The notes beneath the pieces were generated by a model. It saw only the letters and a list, made by a program, of their open reading frames with translations. It made no database searches and was not told the origin of the DNA. From Desulfotomaculum sp. (lineage in GTDB: Bacteria; Bacillota; Desulfotomaculia; Desulfotomaculales; Ammonificaceae): 12,494 nt of DNA. The stretch covers positions 1-12,494 of the forward strand of contig DTYU01000066.1 in the NCBI GenBank assembly GCA_012961725.1, written 5' to 3'. How positions within the stretch are numbered: the stretch's first letter is position 1; the number at the start of each line of letters is the position of its first letter. The translations under genes and the position numbers were made by a program. Below, piece by piece: positions 1 to 7,193 of the stretch.

Positions 1-6
1 TGGGGG

Positions 7-594
7 GTGCGTGATGGCGTCTTGAACCGGGAAGAGATACGGCGGCTTTTTGAAGATACCGGAGCGATTCTCAACGGACATTTTCTCCTGACCTCCGGCA
101 GACACAGCGATACCTACATCCAGTGTGCGCTTGTCCTGCAGTACCCAGATTACGCCGAGCGAGTGGGCAGGGTGCTGGCTGAGCGCCTGCGCGGGCTGGG
201 CGCCCGGTGCGTTTTGGGGCCTGCCCTCGGCGGTATCATTGTCGCCCATGAAGTGGCGCGGGCACTCGGCGTGCGGGCTTTGTTCACCGAACGAGTTGAA
301 GGGGAGATGAGACTGCGCCGGGGGTTCACCATTTTGCCCGGAGAGGCTGTGCTCGTCGTCGAAGATGTGGTGACCACGGGGGGATCGGTGAAGGAAGCGG
401 CCGCGGCTGCGGCGGCTTCAGGCGCGAAGATAGCCGGCTTTGGCGCACTCATCGACCGCAGCGGCGGCAGGGCGCGGTTTGATGCACCGTTTGTGGCGTT
501 GATGAGCTTGGATGCGGCGGACTGGGATCCTTCAGAATGTCCGCTTTGCCACAAGGGCGTTCCGGCGGTTAAACCCGGCAGCCGGACTGTATGA
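7..594 (+). CDS. pyrE: Orotate phosphoribosyltransferase
   Basis: Catalyses transfer of the phosphoribosyl group from PRPP to orotate, giving orotidine 5'-monophosphate, the fifth step of de novo UMP synthesis in the cytosol. The 195-residue protein has the complete type I PRTase layout: an N-terminal hood with GHFLLTSGRHSDTYIQ at about residues 24-39, and the PRPP-binding signature VLVVEDVVTTGGS at 115-127 with acidic pair E119/D120. The C-terminus carries a CPLCxKG motif followed by VKPGS, typical of the short OPRTases of clostridial thermophiles and archaea. I used the GTG at 7; the window begins just upstream, so its ribosome-binding site cannot be judged, and an in-frame TTG at 22 is possible. 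It is probably the last gene of a pyr operon lying to the left. It converges on sigK with 31 bp between stops and no visible intrinsic terminator. Confidence 0.95.
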   Translation: MRDGVLNREEIRRLFEDTGAILNGHFLLTSGRHSDTYIQCALVLQYPDYAERVGRVLAERLRGLGARCVLGPALGGIIVAHEVARALGVRALFTERVEGEMRLRRGFTILPGEAVLVVEDVVTTGGSVKEAAAAAAASGAKIAGFGALIDRSGGRARFDAPFVALMSLDAADWDPSECPLCHKGVPAVKPGSRTV

Positions 595-625
595 TATTAC
601 GGCATGTCTTTGAGCAGAATTTCCA

Positions 626-1315
626 TTAGTTCTCACAGTCGGCACTCAGTTTCTCGAGGGCGTTTTTTTCGATCCGGGAGACGTAACTCCTGGAGATGCC
701 TAAGGCCGCGGCGATCTCGTTCTGGGTCTGGCGGCGGCCGTCCACGAGACCATAGCGGGACGCAATGATTTTTTGCTCTCGGGAGTCAAGGTGCGTGAGC
801 TTCTCTTTCAAGGTTTTCCGGTCCATGCGCCGCGACACCTGCTCAATTACCGTGTCCGGTTCGCTGCCCAAGATATCAATGAGAAAGACCTCGTTTCCTT
901 CTTTGTCCACCCCGACGGGTTCGTAGAGGGAGACCTCGGCCCGGGTCTTTTTGCAGGTGCGGAAGTACATGAGGATTTCATTTTCGATACAGCGGGCAGC
1001 GTATGTTGCAAGCCTTGTACCTTTCTTTGGGTTATAGGTCTTGACCGCTTTTACCAGGCCAACGGTGCCTATTGAAATCAGGTCCTCCAAGTCATACCCG
1101 GCAGCCTCGTACTTTTTTACTATGTGCGCTACCAGGCGCAAGTTATGTTCAATAAGAATGTTTCGCGCGGCGGTGTCTCCGCGTAGCATCTGCCTTATAT
1201 ATTTTCTTTCTTCGTCTACGGAAAGCGGGCGCGGGAAAGAGTTGTTCGTGACGTATCCAAGCAGAAAAAGAAGGTCATGCACTAAGGTTAAAGCGGCGCC
1301 AAAAGCAGAAAGCAT
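626..1315 (-). CDS. sigK: Sporulation sigma factor SigK, pro-protein form
   Basis: Late mother-cell RNA polymerase sigma factor that directs coat, cortex and spore-release genes. The 229 residues hold region 2 (NILIEHNLRLVAHIVKKYE, then DLEDLISIGTVGLVKAV and ATYAARCIENEILMYFR, about residues 52-119) and a region 4 helix-turn-helix (QNEIAAALGISRSYVSRIEK, about 198-217). The DKEGNE stretch and KKYE identify SigK rather than SigE. The first 20 residues are hydrophobic (FGAALTLVHDLLFLLG) and align with the B. subtilis pro-sequence removed by SpoIVFB; the expected cut is G20|Y21, before YVTNN. A longer reading frame starts at 1390, but the start at 1315 has AAGGAGGGG four bases upstream (1320-1328) and gives the exact SigK N-terminus, so I chose it. 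The gene is continuous, with no skin-type insertion. A SigK-like promoter lies about 90 bp upstream, suggesting autoregulation. Confidence 0.95.
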   Translation of the reverse strand: MLSAFGAALTLVHDLLFLLGYVTNNSFPRPLSVDEERKYIRQMLRGDTAARNILIEHNLRLVAHIVKKYEAAGYDLEDLISIGTVGLVKAVKTYNPKKGTRLATYAARCIENEILMYFRTCKKTRAEVSLYEPVGVDKEGNEVFLIDILGSEPDTVIEQVSRRMDRKTLKEKLTHLDSREQKIIASRYGLVDGRRQTQNEIAAALGISRSYVSRIEKNALEKLSADCEN

Positions 1316-1363
1316 CCGACCCCTCCTTGACGCTGTTATGAAAGAATCCGCCCGGTTGGCTTT

Positions 1364-1376
1364 GGTTAAGCTAAAA
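1364..1376 (+). repeat. 13-bp direct repeat, copy 1 (sigK leader)
   Basis: GGTTAAGCTAAAA occurs here, inside the presumed sigK leader, and again at 1482-1494, just before the mobA-mobB ribosome-binding site. The copies are identical and 118 bp apart; both are preceded by T-rich sequence. They could be operator sites or a chance duplication. Confidence 0.6.
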
Positions 1377-1404
1377 CTTCCATCGCGCAAAACGGACGCA
1401 TCAT

Positions 1405-1432
1405 TATCCTACGCCGATTCGGCAAATCTTGT
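1405..1432 (-). promoter_or_regulatory. Candidate SigK-type promoter for sigK
   Basis: Reading the minus strand, the dinucleotide AC (1432-1431) is followed after exactly 17 bases by CGTAGGATA (1413-1405). The B. subtilis SigK consensus is AC-N16/17-CATANNNTA, so five of the six fixed -10 bases match (CGTA instead of CATA). Transcription would start near 1397, leaving an untranslated leader of about 80 bases before the sigK ribosome-binding site. Autoregulation of sigK is established in Bacillus; that this site is used here is inference. No SigE-type alternative was as good. Confidence 0.4.
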
Positions 1433-1481
1433 GCCTGTCCGCTGAATTTTTCTATTGGCTCTGGCGGTAAAGGAGATTTTA

Positions 1482-1494
1482 GGTTAAGCTAAAA
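1482..1494 (+). repeat. 13-bp direct repeat, copy 2 (mobA-mobB leader)
   Basis: Second exact copy of GGTTAAGCTAAAA (the first is at 1364-1376). It lies five bases before the GGAGG of the mobA-mobB ribosome-binding site, so a protein bound here would affect transcription or the early leader of that gene. Confidence 0.6.
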
Positions 1495-1514
1495 GGTATG
1501 GAGGAAATCCCTTT

Positions 1515-2591
1515 ATGCAGGTAACCGGAGCAGTGTTAGCAGGCGGGAAAAGCAGCCGGATGGGAGAGGATAAAGCTTTCTTGTTAGTGGACGGGCGTCC
1601 GCTGATTGAGCGGGTGGTGGCGGCGTTGCGGGAGGTTTTTCCGGAGGTGATGATTGCAGGAGACCCGGAGGTATACGGCGGCCTTGCGGAGAGGGTCGTA
1701 CCGGACATCGTCCCGGGAGTAGGGCCGATTGGCGGGATACACACTGCTTTGGCTTTCGCGAGCCACGAGCTTGTTTTCGTTGCGGCCGCTGACCTTCCTT
1801 TTGCGGACGGGGAAGTTGCGCGGTATATTGTACAGCGCGCTGAAGGATTTGATGCCGCCGTCCCGTGCATAGGAGGCAGGCTCGAGCCCCTGTTTGCGGC
1901 CTACCGGAAGACGTGCCGTGATGCGGTTTTGCGCTGTATCAACGAAGGACGCTACCGTACGGTCTCTTTTCTTGGCGACGTAAAGGTCTGCTACCTGACG
2001 GAGCCGGATTTTTCCTGGCGGCATAACTTCCGCCGCGTCTTTCTTAACGTCAATACCCCCGCCGAGGCAAGGCGCCTTCAGCAGAAGATCTGGACCTCAG
2101 TCCCGGCGGTAGGGGTAGTGGGACGCTCGAAAGCAGGAAAGACAAGGCTGATTGAAGGGGTTGTCAAGGAACTAAGCAGGGCCGGGTACAGGACGGCGGT
2201 GCTGAAGCATACCAGGCATGCCATCAGGGATGCGGCTGGAAAGGATACCTTCAGGTTCATGCAGGCGGGTGCGATAAAAACGGCGCTTGCAGGGCCAGGC
2301 GGCGCTTATTACTTCCAGGCTGAAGGCGAGCCGCCGCTTGGGACTGTGATTGGGCTCTTAGAGGACGGCGCGGACATAATCATAGTAGAAGGGTATAAGG
2401 ATGCGCTGCTGCCACAGATCCGGGTGGCTGATACGGATGATGAGCCGGAGGTCGACGAGCGCACGATAGCGGTGGTCACAGAGAGAGAAAAGGGGGCGAG
2501 CGGGCCCAGGATTTTCAAGCCCGATGAGACTGCGGCGATAACCGCGGTGATTGTTGAACTTTTGTTGAGGCGGGAGGACAGAGGTTGTTAA
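1515..2591 (+). CDS. mobA-mobB: Fused molybdenum cofactor guanylyltransferase / MobB GTP-binding adaptor
   Basis: Residues 1 to about 191 are MobA, which joins GMP from GTP to molybdopterin to form the bis-MGD precursor. They carry the nucleotidyltransferase motif LAGGKSSRMGEDKA (8-21), GPIGGIHTAL, the metal-site AADLPF and a late FLNVNTPAE. Residues from about 196 are MobB, a P-loop GTPase that assists MobA: GVVGRSKAGKT with Walker A G203-T210, then VLKHTRH and DIIIVEGYK. The two proteins are separate genes in E. coli; here one reading frame continues with no internal stop and only a few linker residues. GGAGGAAA sits eight bases before the ATG. The product would serve bis-MGD enzymes such as formate dehydrogenases or reductases, none of which is in the window. 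The 3' end overlaps yqeG by 7 bp, implying translational coupling. Confidence 0.93.
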   Translation: MQVTGAVLAGGKSSRMGEDKAFLLVDGRPLIERVVAALREVFPEVMIAGDPEVYGGLAERVVPDIVPGVGPIGGIHTALAFASHELVFVAAADLPFADGEVARYIVQRAEGFDAAVPCIGGRLEPLFAAYRKTCRDAVLRCINEGRYRTVSFLGDVKVCYLTEPDFSWRHNFRRVFLNVNTPAEARRLQQKIWTSVPAVGVVGRSKAGKTRLIEGVVKELSRAGYRTAVLKHTRHAIRDAAGKDTFRFMQAGAIKTALAGPGGAYYFQAEGEPPLGTVIGLLEDGADIIIVEGYKDALLPQIRVADTDDEPEVDERTIAVVTEREKGASGPRIFKPDETAAITAVIVELLLRREDRGC

Positions 2592-3094
2592 GGCTCTTGA
2601 TTCCAGACCTTTATGTCGAGTCGCTCTTCGATATTCAACCGGAGCTTTTAAGAAAAAGAGGCATTAGGGCGCTGATCTTGGACCTGGATAATACGCTTAT
2701 TGTCCACGGCGAGGAAAAAGTAGAACCCCGTGTCCATGAATGGGTTGGCTGCTTGCAGCAAAACGGTTTCAAACTCTGTATCGCTTCGAACAACTACCCT
2801 GACCGGGGCGAAAGGCTGGCCCAGACCCTCGGTCTGCCCGGGGTCTTCCGGGCGGTCAAACCGCGCGGCAAGGCTTTTCGGAAAGCGCTTGCGCTTTTAG
2901 GTACAAGACCGGAGGAGACGGCAATGGTGGGCGACCAGCTTTTCACCGATGTGCTTGGCGGGAACCGGATGGGGCTTTACACCATACTGGTTTCGTCCCT
3001 CGGCGGCCGCGACTTCTTCATGACACGGCTGATAATACGGCGGGTTGAGCGGCTGCTGCTACCTTGGATCAAGGGACGAAGCGGGGCGGTATGA
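2585..3094 (+). CDS. yqeG: YqeG-family HAD phosphatase (PGP phosphatase-like)
   Basis: Cytosolic HAD-superfamily subclass IIIA hydrolase of the YqeG/Gep4 type. HAD motif I is LDLDNTLIVHG at about residues 35-45 with nucleophile D36 or D38; motif II is the ASNN region; motif III is KPRGKAF; motif IV is GDQLFTDVLGGNR. The N-terminus LRLLIPDLYVESLFDI and the overall length of 169 match the B. subtilis YqeG family. Its eukaryotic relative Gep4 dephosphorylates phosphatidylglycerophosphate, but the substrate of bacterial YqeG is not settled, so I do not assign one. The TTG start at 2585 is supported by GGGAGG seven bases upstream and by the family N-terminus. It overlaps mobA-mobB by 7 bp. In Bacillus yqeG precedes yqeH-aroE; here aroE follows and yqeH is missing. 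Confidence 0.92.
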   Translation: MLRLLIPDLYVESLFDIQPELLRKRGIRALILDLDNTLIVHGEEKVEPRVHEWVGCLQQNGFKLCIASNNYPDRGERLAQTLGLPGVFRAVKPRGKAFRKALALLGTRPEETAMVGDQLFTDVLGGNRMGLYTILVSSLGGRDFFMTRLIIRRVERLLLPWIKGRSGAV

Positions 3095-3101
3095 GGATGA
3101 G

Positions 3102-3171
3102 GGGCAGTAGTCAGTGGTGAGTAGGCAGTAGTCAGGTGTCGGGAGGCAGGAGTCAGGAGGTTCGAGGTTAA
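3102..3171 (+). repeat. Degenerate heptanucleotide array, AGTCAGT/AGGCAGG type
   Basis: Ten consecutive 7-bp blocks can be laid out without a gap: GGGCAGT, AGTCAGT, GGTGAGT, AGGCAGT, AGTCAGG, TGTCGGG, AGGCAGG, AGTCAGG, AGGTTCG, AGGTTAA. G at positions 2 and 6 of the block is nearly invariant in the first eight. The array fills the first part of the 248-bp yqeG-aroE gap. Confidence 0.65.
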
Positions 3172-3180
3172 GACTATGAG

Positions 3181-3203
3181 GACCGACTTCAGGGTCCGTT
3201 CTA
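3181..3203 (+). repeat. GGGTC-type hairpin repeat after yqeG
   Basis: GGACC (3180-3184 region) pairs with GGTCC across a short loop, followed by GTTCTA. The 12 bases GGGTCCGTTCTA (3192-3203) recur exactly at 4238-4249 after aroE and, with two changes, at 9448-9459 after pilB. No T-tract follows, so it is not a classical intrinsic terminator. Confidence 0.5.
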
Positions 3204-3278
3204 AGTCCTAAGTGTGAGCTTTGAGGTTCACGGTTCGGACTGCAGGGGTGGAATTTGGGCTCGTTTGACAGTTCAGAG

Positions 3279-3306
3279 CTCGACCTTCGAACCTTGAACG
3301 TAGAAC
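3279..3306 (-). repeat. Heptanucleotide array, GTTCNNG type, inverted
   Basis: On the plus strand four blocks follow in register: CTCGACC, TTCGAAC, CTTGAAC, GTAGAAC. Read on the minus strand they become GTTCTAC, GTTCAAG, GTTCGAA, GGTCGAG, and the adjoining bases give GGTCGGTTC, the same start as the array at 9454-9488. The two are thus members of one family in opposite orientation. Confidence 0.6.
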
Positions 3307-3342
3307 CGACCGAAAAGGTCCGTCAGTATATGCCTAAAGGAG

Positions 3343-4224
3343 GTGTCTGCTGTCGCGCTTACAATAAACGGCAGAACTAAGCTAACGGGTCTGTTTGGCG
3401 ACCCGGTGGAACATACCCTTTCTCCGGCGATGCATAACGCGGCTTTTACGGCTTTGGGGCTGAATTTTGTTTATGTGCCGTTTCGGGTACCAAAGGAGGC
3501 CCTCGGGTCTGCGGTGACCGCTGTTCGCGCCCTCGGTTTGGCCGGCGTTAATGTCACCGTACCGCATAAGGAGGAGGTACTGCCGTATCTTGATCACGTC
3601 TCCGAGGAGGCATCGCTTATCGGCGCGGTGAATACAATCGTCAACGAGAACGGGCAGTTGAAGGGGTATAACACGGACGCCAGAGGTTTCATGCGCGCAG
3701 TCAGGGAGACAGGCTTTGATGCCCAAGGCAGAGAAGCGGTAGTGATTGGCGCCGGGGGAGCGGCCAGGGCGGTCTGTGCAGCGCTTGCGCTGGCGGGAGT
3801 CAAGCGGATCGCGATTTTCAACCGGACGTACGCCCGGGGAGAGGCGCTGGCGGCAGAGGTAGCGGCGGCGACGGGCGTAGAGACGGAAGCGCTCTTGTGG
3901 GAAGAACTCGGGCGCTCCGGTACTGGTGTTCTACGCGCGGCAGAAATCGTGGTGCAGACGACGACCTTGGGTATGCACCCTGATGAGGAGGGCTGTCCGC
4001 TGGTGTCAGGCGAAGCCTTCCGCCCGGGGCAGTTGGCGGTGGATTTGATCTATAACCCTCCCCAGACGCGCTTTTTGCGGTTGGCGGCGGCGGCCGGGGC
4101 GGCTACGCAGAATGGCCTGGCGATGTTGCTCCATCAGGGAGCGGCCGCGTTTGAGCTATGGACTAAGTGTACGGCGCCGCTTGAGGTGATGCGGCGGGCG
4201 GTGTTCGGCAACGCTAGGCTTTAG
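3343..4224 (+). CDS. aroE: Shikimate dehydrogenase (NADP+)
   Basis: Reduces 3-dehydroshikimate to shikimate with NADPH in the chorismate pathway. The 293-residue protein shows LSPAMHN (26-32) for shikimate binding, NVTVPHK with catalytic K76, the N97 and D112 partners (AVNTIV and YNTDARG), the Rossmann motif IGAGGAARA at about 135-143, the NADP-selecting NRT at about 160, and the C-terminal NGLAMLLHQGAAAF segment. Length is normal for AroE. Only GTG 3343 is a plausible in-frame start, yet the strong AAAGGAGG (3336-3343) overlaps its first base; the next codons at normal spacing are GCT and GTC, which are not usual starts. The gap before it is 248 bp and filled with repeats, so the aro group is probably transcribed separately from yqeG. 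Confidence 0.95.
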   Translation: MSAVALTINGRTKLTGLFGDPVEHTLSPAMHNAAFTALGLNFVYVPFRVPKEALGSAVTAVRALGLAGVNVTVPHKEEVLPYLDHVSEEASLIGAVNTIVNENGQLKGYNTDARGFMRAVRETGFDAQGREAVVIGAGGAARAVCAALALAGVKRIAIFNRTYARGEALAAEVAAATGVETEALLWEELGRSGTGVLRAAEIVVQTTTLGMHPDEEGCPLVSGEAFRPGQLAVDLIYNPPQTRFLRLAAAAGAATQNGLAMLLHQGAAAFELWTKCTAPLEVMRRAVFGNARL

Positions 4225-4229
4225 GAATA

Positions 4230-4249
4230 GACCCTCTGGGTCCGTTCTA
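4230..4249 (+). repeat. GGGTC-type hairpin repeat after aroE
   Basis: GACCC-TCT-GGGTC is a perfect 5-bp stem with a 3-base loop, beginning five bases after the aroE stop. It is followed by CGTTCTA, which makes GGGTCCGTTCTA identical to 3192-3203. There is no run of T, so termination is uncertain. The remainder of the aroE-aroC gap (to 4401) has an inverted TACGTACTACGT word (related to 7686-7698) and phrases such as CGTGTAATTCGTGG, but no promoter I would defend. Confidence 0.5.
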
Positions 4250-4401
4250 CCTATACGTACTACGTTCTGCGGTTTAAGACCATCACACAAAAACACAAAG
4301 CCTTTGAGAGTAACAGGATATGGAATGATGCTCAATAGGTTTTCGTCAAATTCGTGTAATTCGTGGCTCTTTTAAAAGACTGACGCGGGGAAGGGGAAGC
4401 G

Positions 4402-5559
4402 ATGCTACGCTACCTTACGGCCGGGGAATCGCACGGCCCGGCGCTTGTGACGATAGTTGAGGGGATGCCGGCGGGGCTGTCGCTGACCGCTGATTACATT
4501 AACCGGCAACTCCTGCGGCGCCAAGGCGGCTACGGCAGGGGTGGGAGGCAGAGAATCGAAGCGGATCGCGCCGAGATTTTGAGCGGGGTGCGGGGCGGCT
4601 TTACCTTGGGCTCCCCTATCGCCCTCAAAATCGCCAATAAGGATTGGGTGAACTGGCGGGAGGTCATGGCTCCTGGGCCCGAGGCGCGGCTCCAGGAGCG
4701 GGTTGTCACGCGGCCGCGTCCCGGCCACGCGGACCTGCCGGGGGCGCAGAAGTACGGGCACCGCGATATCCGGAACGTGTTGGAACGCTCAAGTGCCAGG
4801 GAGACGGCGGCGCGGGTGGCGGCGGGAAGCGTTGCCCGACGGCTCCTGGAGGAGTTGAGTATCGAGGTTGCCGGTCAGGTGGTGAGGATCGGGTCAGCGG
4901 CGGTTGAACCATTTGAAGCGCCGCCTCAAGAAGCGCGGCGGCGGGTTGAGGAGTCGCCGGTGTTTTGCACCGATGCCGAGGGAAGCAGAGCGATGGTGGC
5001 GGAGATCGACCGGGCACGGGAGGCGGGCGACTCCTTGGGCGGCGTTTTCGAGGTGCGCGTTTACGGGTGCCCCCCTGGTTTGGGCAGCCACGTGCATTGG
5101 GACCGGAAGCTCGACGGGCGGCTGGCGCAGGCGGTGATGAGCATTCAGGCGATAAAGGGCGTGGAAATCGGTCTGGGCTTTGCGGCGGCAGGACTGCCGG
5201 GGTCGGCGGTTCAGGATGAGATATTTTATGCCCGGGGCCGCGGTTTTTACCGGGAGACGAACCGTGCCGGGGGCATCGAGGGCGGGATGACCAACGGCGA
5301 AACGGTTGTGATCCGCGCGGCGATGAAACCGATACCTACGCTAAAAAAGCCGCTGCAGAGTATTGATCTCATCACCAAGGAGGAAGTAGCGGCGGCATAT
5401 GAGCGAGCAGATATCTGCGCTGTGCCGGCGGCATGCGTGATCGCCGAGGCCGTGGTGGCCTGGGAGATGGCGCGGGCTGCTTTAGAAAAATTCGGGAGCG
5501 ATACCATGGACGAGGTAAAGGCAAGTCTGGCGGCGTATCGGGAACGACTCTTGGGGTGA
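4402..5559 (+). CDS. aroC: Chorismate synthase
   Basis: Converts 5-enolpyruvylshikimate-3-phosphate to chorismate by trans-elimination of phosphate, requiring reduced FMN; the last common step to aromatic amino acids and folate. All family signatures are present in 385 residues: GESHG (8-12), GRGGRQRIEADRAEI, RPGHADLPGAQKYGHRDIRN, RSSARETAARVAAG, and GGIEGGMTNGE followed by MKPIPT. The ATG at 4402 is preceded by a purine-rich GGGGAAGGGGAAG. The stop is four bases from the aroK start, and the three genes aroC-aroK-aroB behave as one translationally linked unit. Confidence 0.96.
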   Translation: MLRYLTAGESHGPALVTIVEGMPAGLSLTADYINRQLLRRQGGYGRGGRQRIEADRAEILSGVRGGFTLGSPIALKIANKDWVNWREVMAPGPEARLQERVVTRPRPGHADLPGAQKYGHRDIRNVLERSSARETAARVAAGSVARRLLEELSIEVAGQVVRIGSAAVEPFEAPPQEARRRVEESPVFCTDAEGSRAMVAEIDRAREAGDSLGGVFEVRVYGCPPGLGSHVHWDRKLDGRLAQAVMSIQAIKGVEIGLGFAAAGLPGSAVQDEIFYARGRGFYRETNRAGGIEGGMTNGETVVIRAAMKPIPTLKKPLQSIDLITKEEVAAAYERADICAVPAACVIAEAVVAWEMARAALEKFGSDTMDEVKASLAAYRERLLG

Positions 5560-5563
5560 CAGA

Positions 5564-6091
5564 TTGAAGAAGATATCTCTTATCGGCTTTATGGGAACAG
5601 GGAAGACCGCCGTCGGCAGGAGACTGGCACGGCTTTTGGGCTGGGAGTTTGTGGATACGGACACCGAGATCGAAAGGCTGACAGGTAAAAGCATCCCCCG
5701 TATCTTTGCCGAAGACGGCGAGGTCCGTTTCCGGTCGGAGGAGAATCTCCTCTGCCGGCGGCTGAAGGAGCGCTCGCGGGTGGTGATTGCCACGGGGGGA
5801 GGGATGGTCTTAAACCCGGAAAACGTAGCGCTGCTGGGGGAGGACGGCGTTTTTGTCAAGCTTTATGCTGACCCTGAAGTGATCGTTGAGCGGGTGCGGG
5901 CGAAGAAAAAGCGGCGCCCTTTGCTTAAGGGAAAGCTTGAGGAGCGGGTGCAGGAGCTTCTGGCGCAGCGCGCCGGGGCTTACGATTTCGCCGAGTTTGC
6001 GGTGGACACCGGAAAACAGGATCCGGAGGCGTCGGCCCGGATGATTTACGCGTACCTGAAAGAAAGGAACTACACCGGTGACGGAGGTTGA
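5564..6091 (+). CDS. aroK: Shikimate kinase
   Basis: Phosphorylates the 3-hydroxyl of shikimate with ATP. The 175-residue P-loop kinase has Walker A GFMGTGKT (8-15), shikimate-binding D33 in DTDTEIE, R57 in RFRSEE, the GGG triplet at 78-80 (IATGGGMV), and the lid arginines in KKKRRPLL. The TTG start gives the expected short N-terminus MKKISLIGFMG, and GGGGTG at the end of aroC is suitably placed as ribosome-binding site. Its 3' end overlaps aroB by 14 bp. It follows aroC by four bases. Confidence 0.95.
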   Translation: MKKISLIGFMGTGKTAVGRRLARLLGWEFVDTDTEIERLTGKSIPRIFAEDGEVRFRSEENLLCRRLKERSRVVIATGGGMVLNPENVALLGEDGVFVKLYADPEVIVERVRAKKKRRPLLKGKLEERVQELLAQRAGAYDFAEFAVDTGKQDPEASARMIYAYLKERNYTGDGG

Positions 6092-7193
6092 GGTTCAGCT
6101 CGGGCCGCGCAGCTACCCGATTTACGTGGCGGCCGGAATACTTGAGGATTTGGGCGCGTATGCCCGCCGCCATCTCACCGGGAAACGGGTGCTCGTGGTA
6201 TCGGACCCGCCTGTTGGGAGGCTTTATGGTGAAAACGTCCGGAGGAGCTTAAGGAATGCAGGGTTCATCCCACTCTGGGCGGAGATTGCCGGCGGCGAGG
6301 AGGCCAAGACGCTTGACACCGTGAGAGACCTGTACGACGCAGCGCTTGAGGGGGAACTCGAGCGGGGCGATGCGGTCTTGGCTTTGGGCGGCGGTGTGGT
6401 GGGCGATGTGGCCGGATTTGTGGCCGCCACCTACATGCGGGGCGTCGCTTTTGTGCAGGTGCCAACAACACTGCTTGCCCAGGTCGATTCAAGCGTCGGC
6501 GGCAAGGTAGGGGTGAACCACCCCCGGGGCAAGAACCTCATCGGCGCCTTTTATCAGCCCCGTTTTGTGCTTGCGGACACGGCGACGCTCGAGACGCTAC
6601 CGGAGCGGGAAATCCGCGCCGGTTTGGCGGAGGTGATGAAGTACGGTGTCATTTGGGAGGAGGCTTTTTTCGCGTGGCTGGAGAAGGAGATTGAGCGGCT
6701 CTTAGCGCTTGGCTCCGAGGCTGTAGAGCATGCGGTGGCGACTTCCTGCCGGATTAAGGCGGCGGTGGTTTCCGCCGATGAAACAGAAGGAGGACTCCGT
6801 GCGATTCTCAATTTCGGCCATACGGTGGGGCATGCGCTGGAGGCTGCTACTAACTATCAGCGGTTCGTGCACGGCGAGGCGGTGGCGATCGGGATGGTCG
6901 CCGAGGCACGTTTGGCATTGCGCCTGGGCTATCTTGCACCTCCAGGGGTAGAACGGATAGCCGCGCTTCTATCCCGCACCCGGCTGCCGCGGGATATTCC
7001 TGCAGAGATCGCGCCAGAGGCGCTGCTTGAGGTGATGCACCGGGACAAGAAGGTGGCCGGCGGGCAGTTGACGTTCGTCTTGCCGGAGGATATCGGGCGG
7101 GTGAAGATCGTGCGGGGCGTACCAGCGGAAGCGGTGACCGCGGTGGTGAAAGAGTGCAGGGCAGGAGCGAGTCGAGCGTCGGCAGTGACGTGA
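6078..7193 (+). CDS. aroB: 3-dehydroquinate synthase
   Basis: Converts DAHP to 3-dehydroquinate, using catalytic NAD+ and a divalent metal. The 371-residue protein contains GGEEAKTLDTV, the NAD-binding GGGVVGD (104-110), PTTLLAQVDSSVGGKVGVNH, and the three metal ligands E185 (GLAEVMKYG), H248 (NFGHTVGHALE) and H265 (FVHGEAV). Start is GTG inside the end of aroK, with AAAGGA about ten bases upstream. The last dozen residues (CRAGASRASAVT) are encoded by sequence that resembles the surrounding short repeats and directly joins the DUF4160 remnant. The native tail may therefore have been replaced by a rearrangement; this would not touch the active site. Confidence 0.95.
   Translation: MTEVEVQLGPRSYPIYVAAGILEDLGAYARRHLTGKRVLVVSDPPVGRLYGENVRRSLRNAGFIPLWAEIAGGEEAKTLDTVRDLYDAALEGELERGDAVLALGGGVVGDVAGFVAATYMRGVAFVQVPTTLLAQVDSSVGGKVGVNHPRGKNLIGAFYQPRFVLADTATLETLPEREIRAGLAEVMKYGVIWEEAFFAWLEKEIERLLALGSEAVEHAVATSCRIKAAVVSADETEGGLRAILNFGHTVGHALEAATNYQRFVHGEAVAIGMVAEARLALRLGYLAPPGVERIAALLSRTRLPRDIPAEIAPEALLEVMHRDKKVAGGQLTFVLPEDIGRVKIVRGVPAEAVTAVVKECRAGASRASAVT

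Noticed and set aside
1316..1390. Longer N-terminus for SigK (start at 1390)
   Set aside because: The AAGGAGGGG site and the family pro-sequence place the start at 1315; the extra 25 residues have no family counterpart.
773..1445. Plus-strand open frames across sigK
   Set aside because: They are antisense to the conserved sigK coding sequence, with no family resemblance and no plausible start site.
3265..3270. TTGACA as a -35 box for aroE
   Set aside because: No TATAAT-like hexamer occurs 16-18 bases downstream; the following bases belong to the heptad array.
4405..5137. Several open frames of 67-118 residues on both strands inside aroC
   Set aside because: They are proline/arginine-rich shadows of a GC-rich conserved gene and lack ribosome-binding sites.
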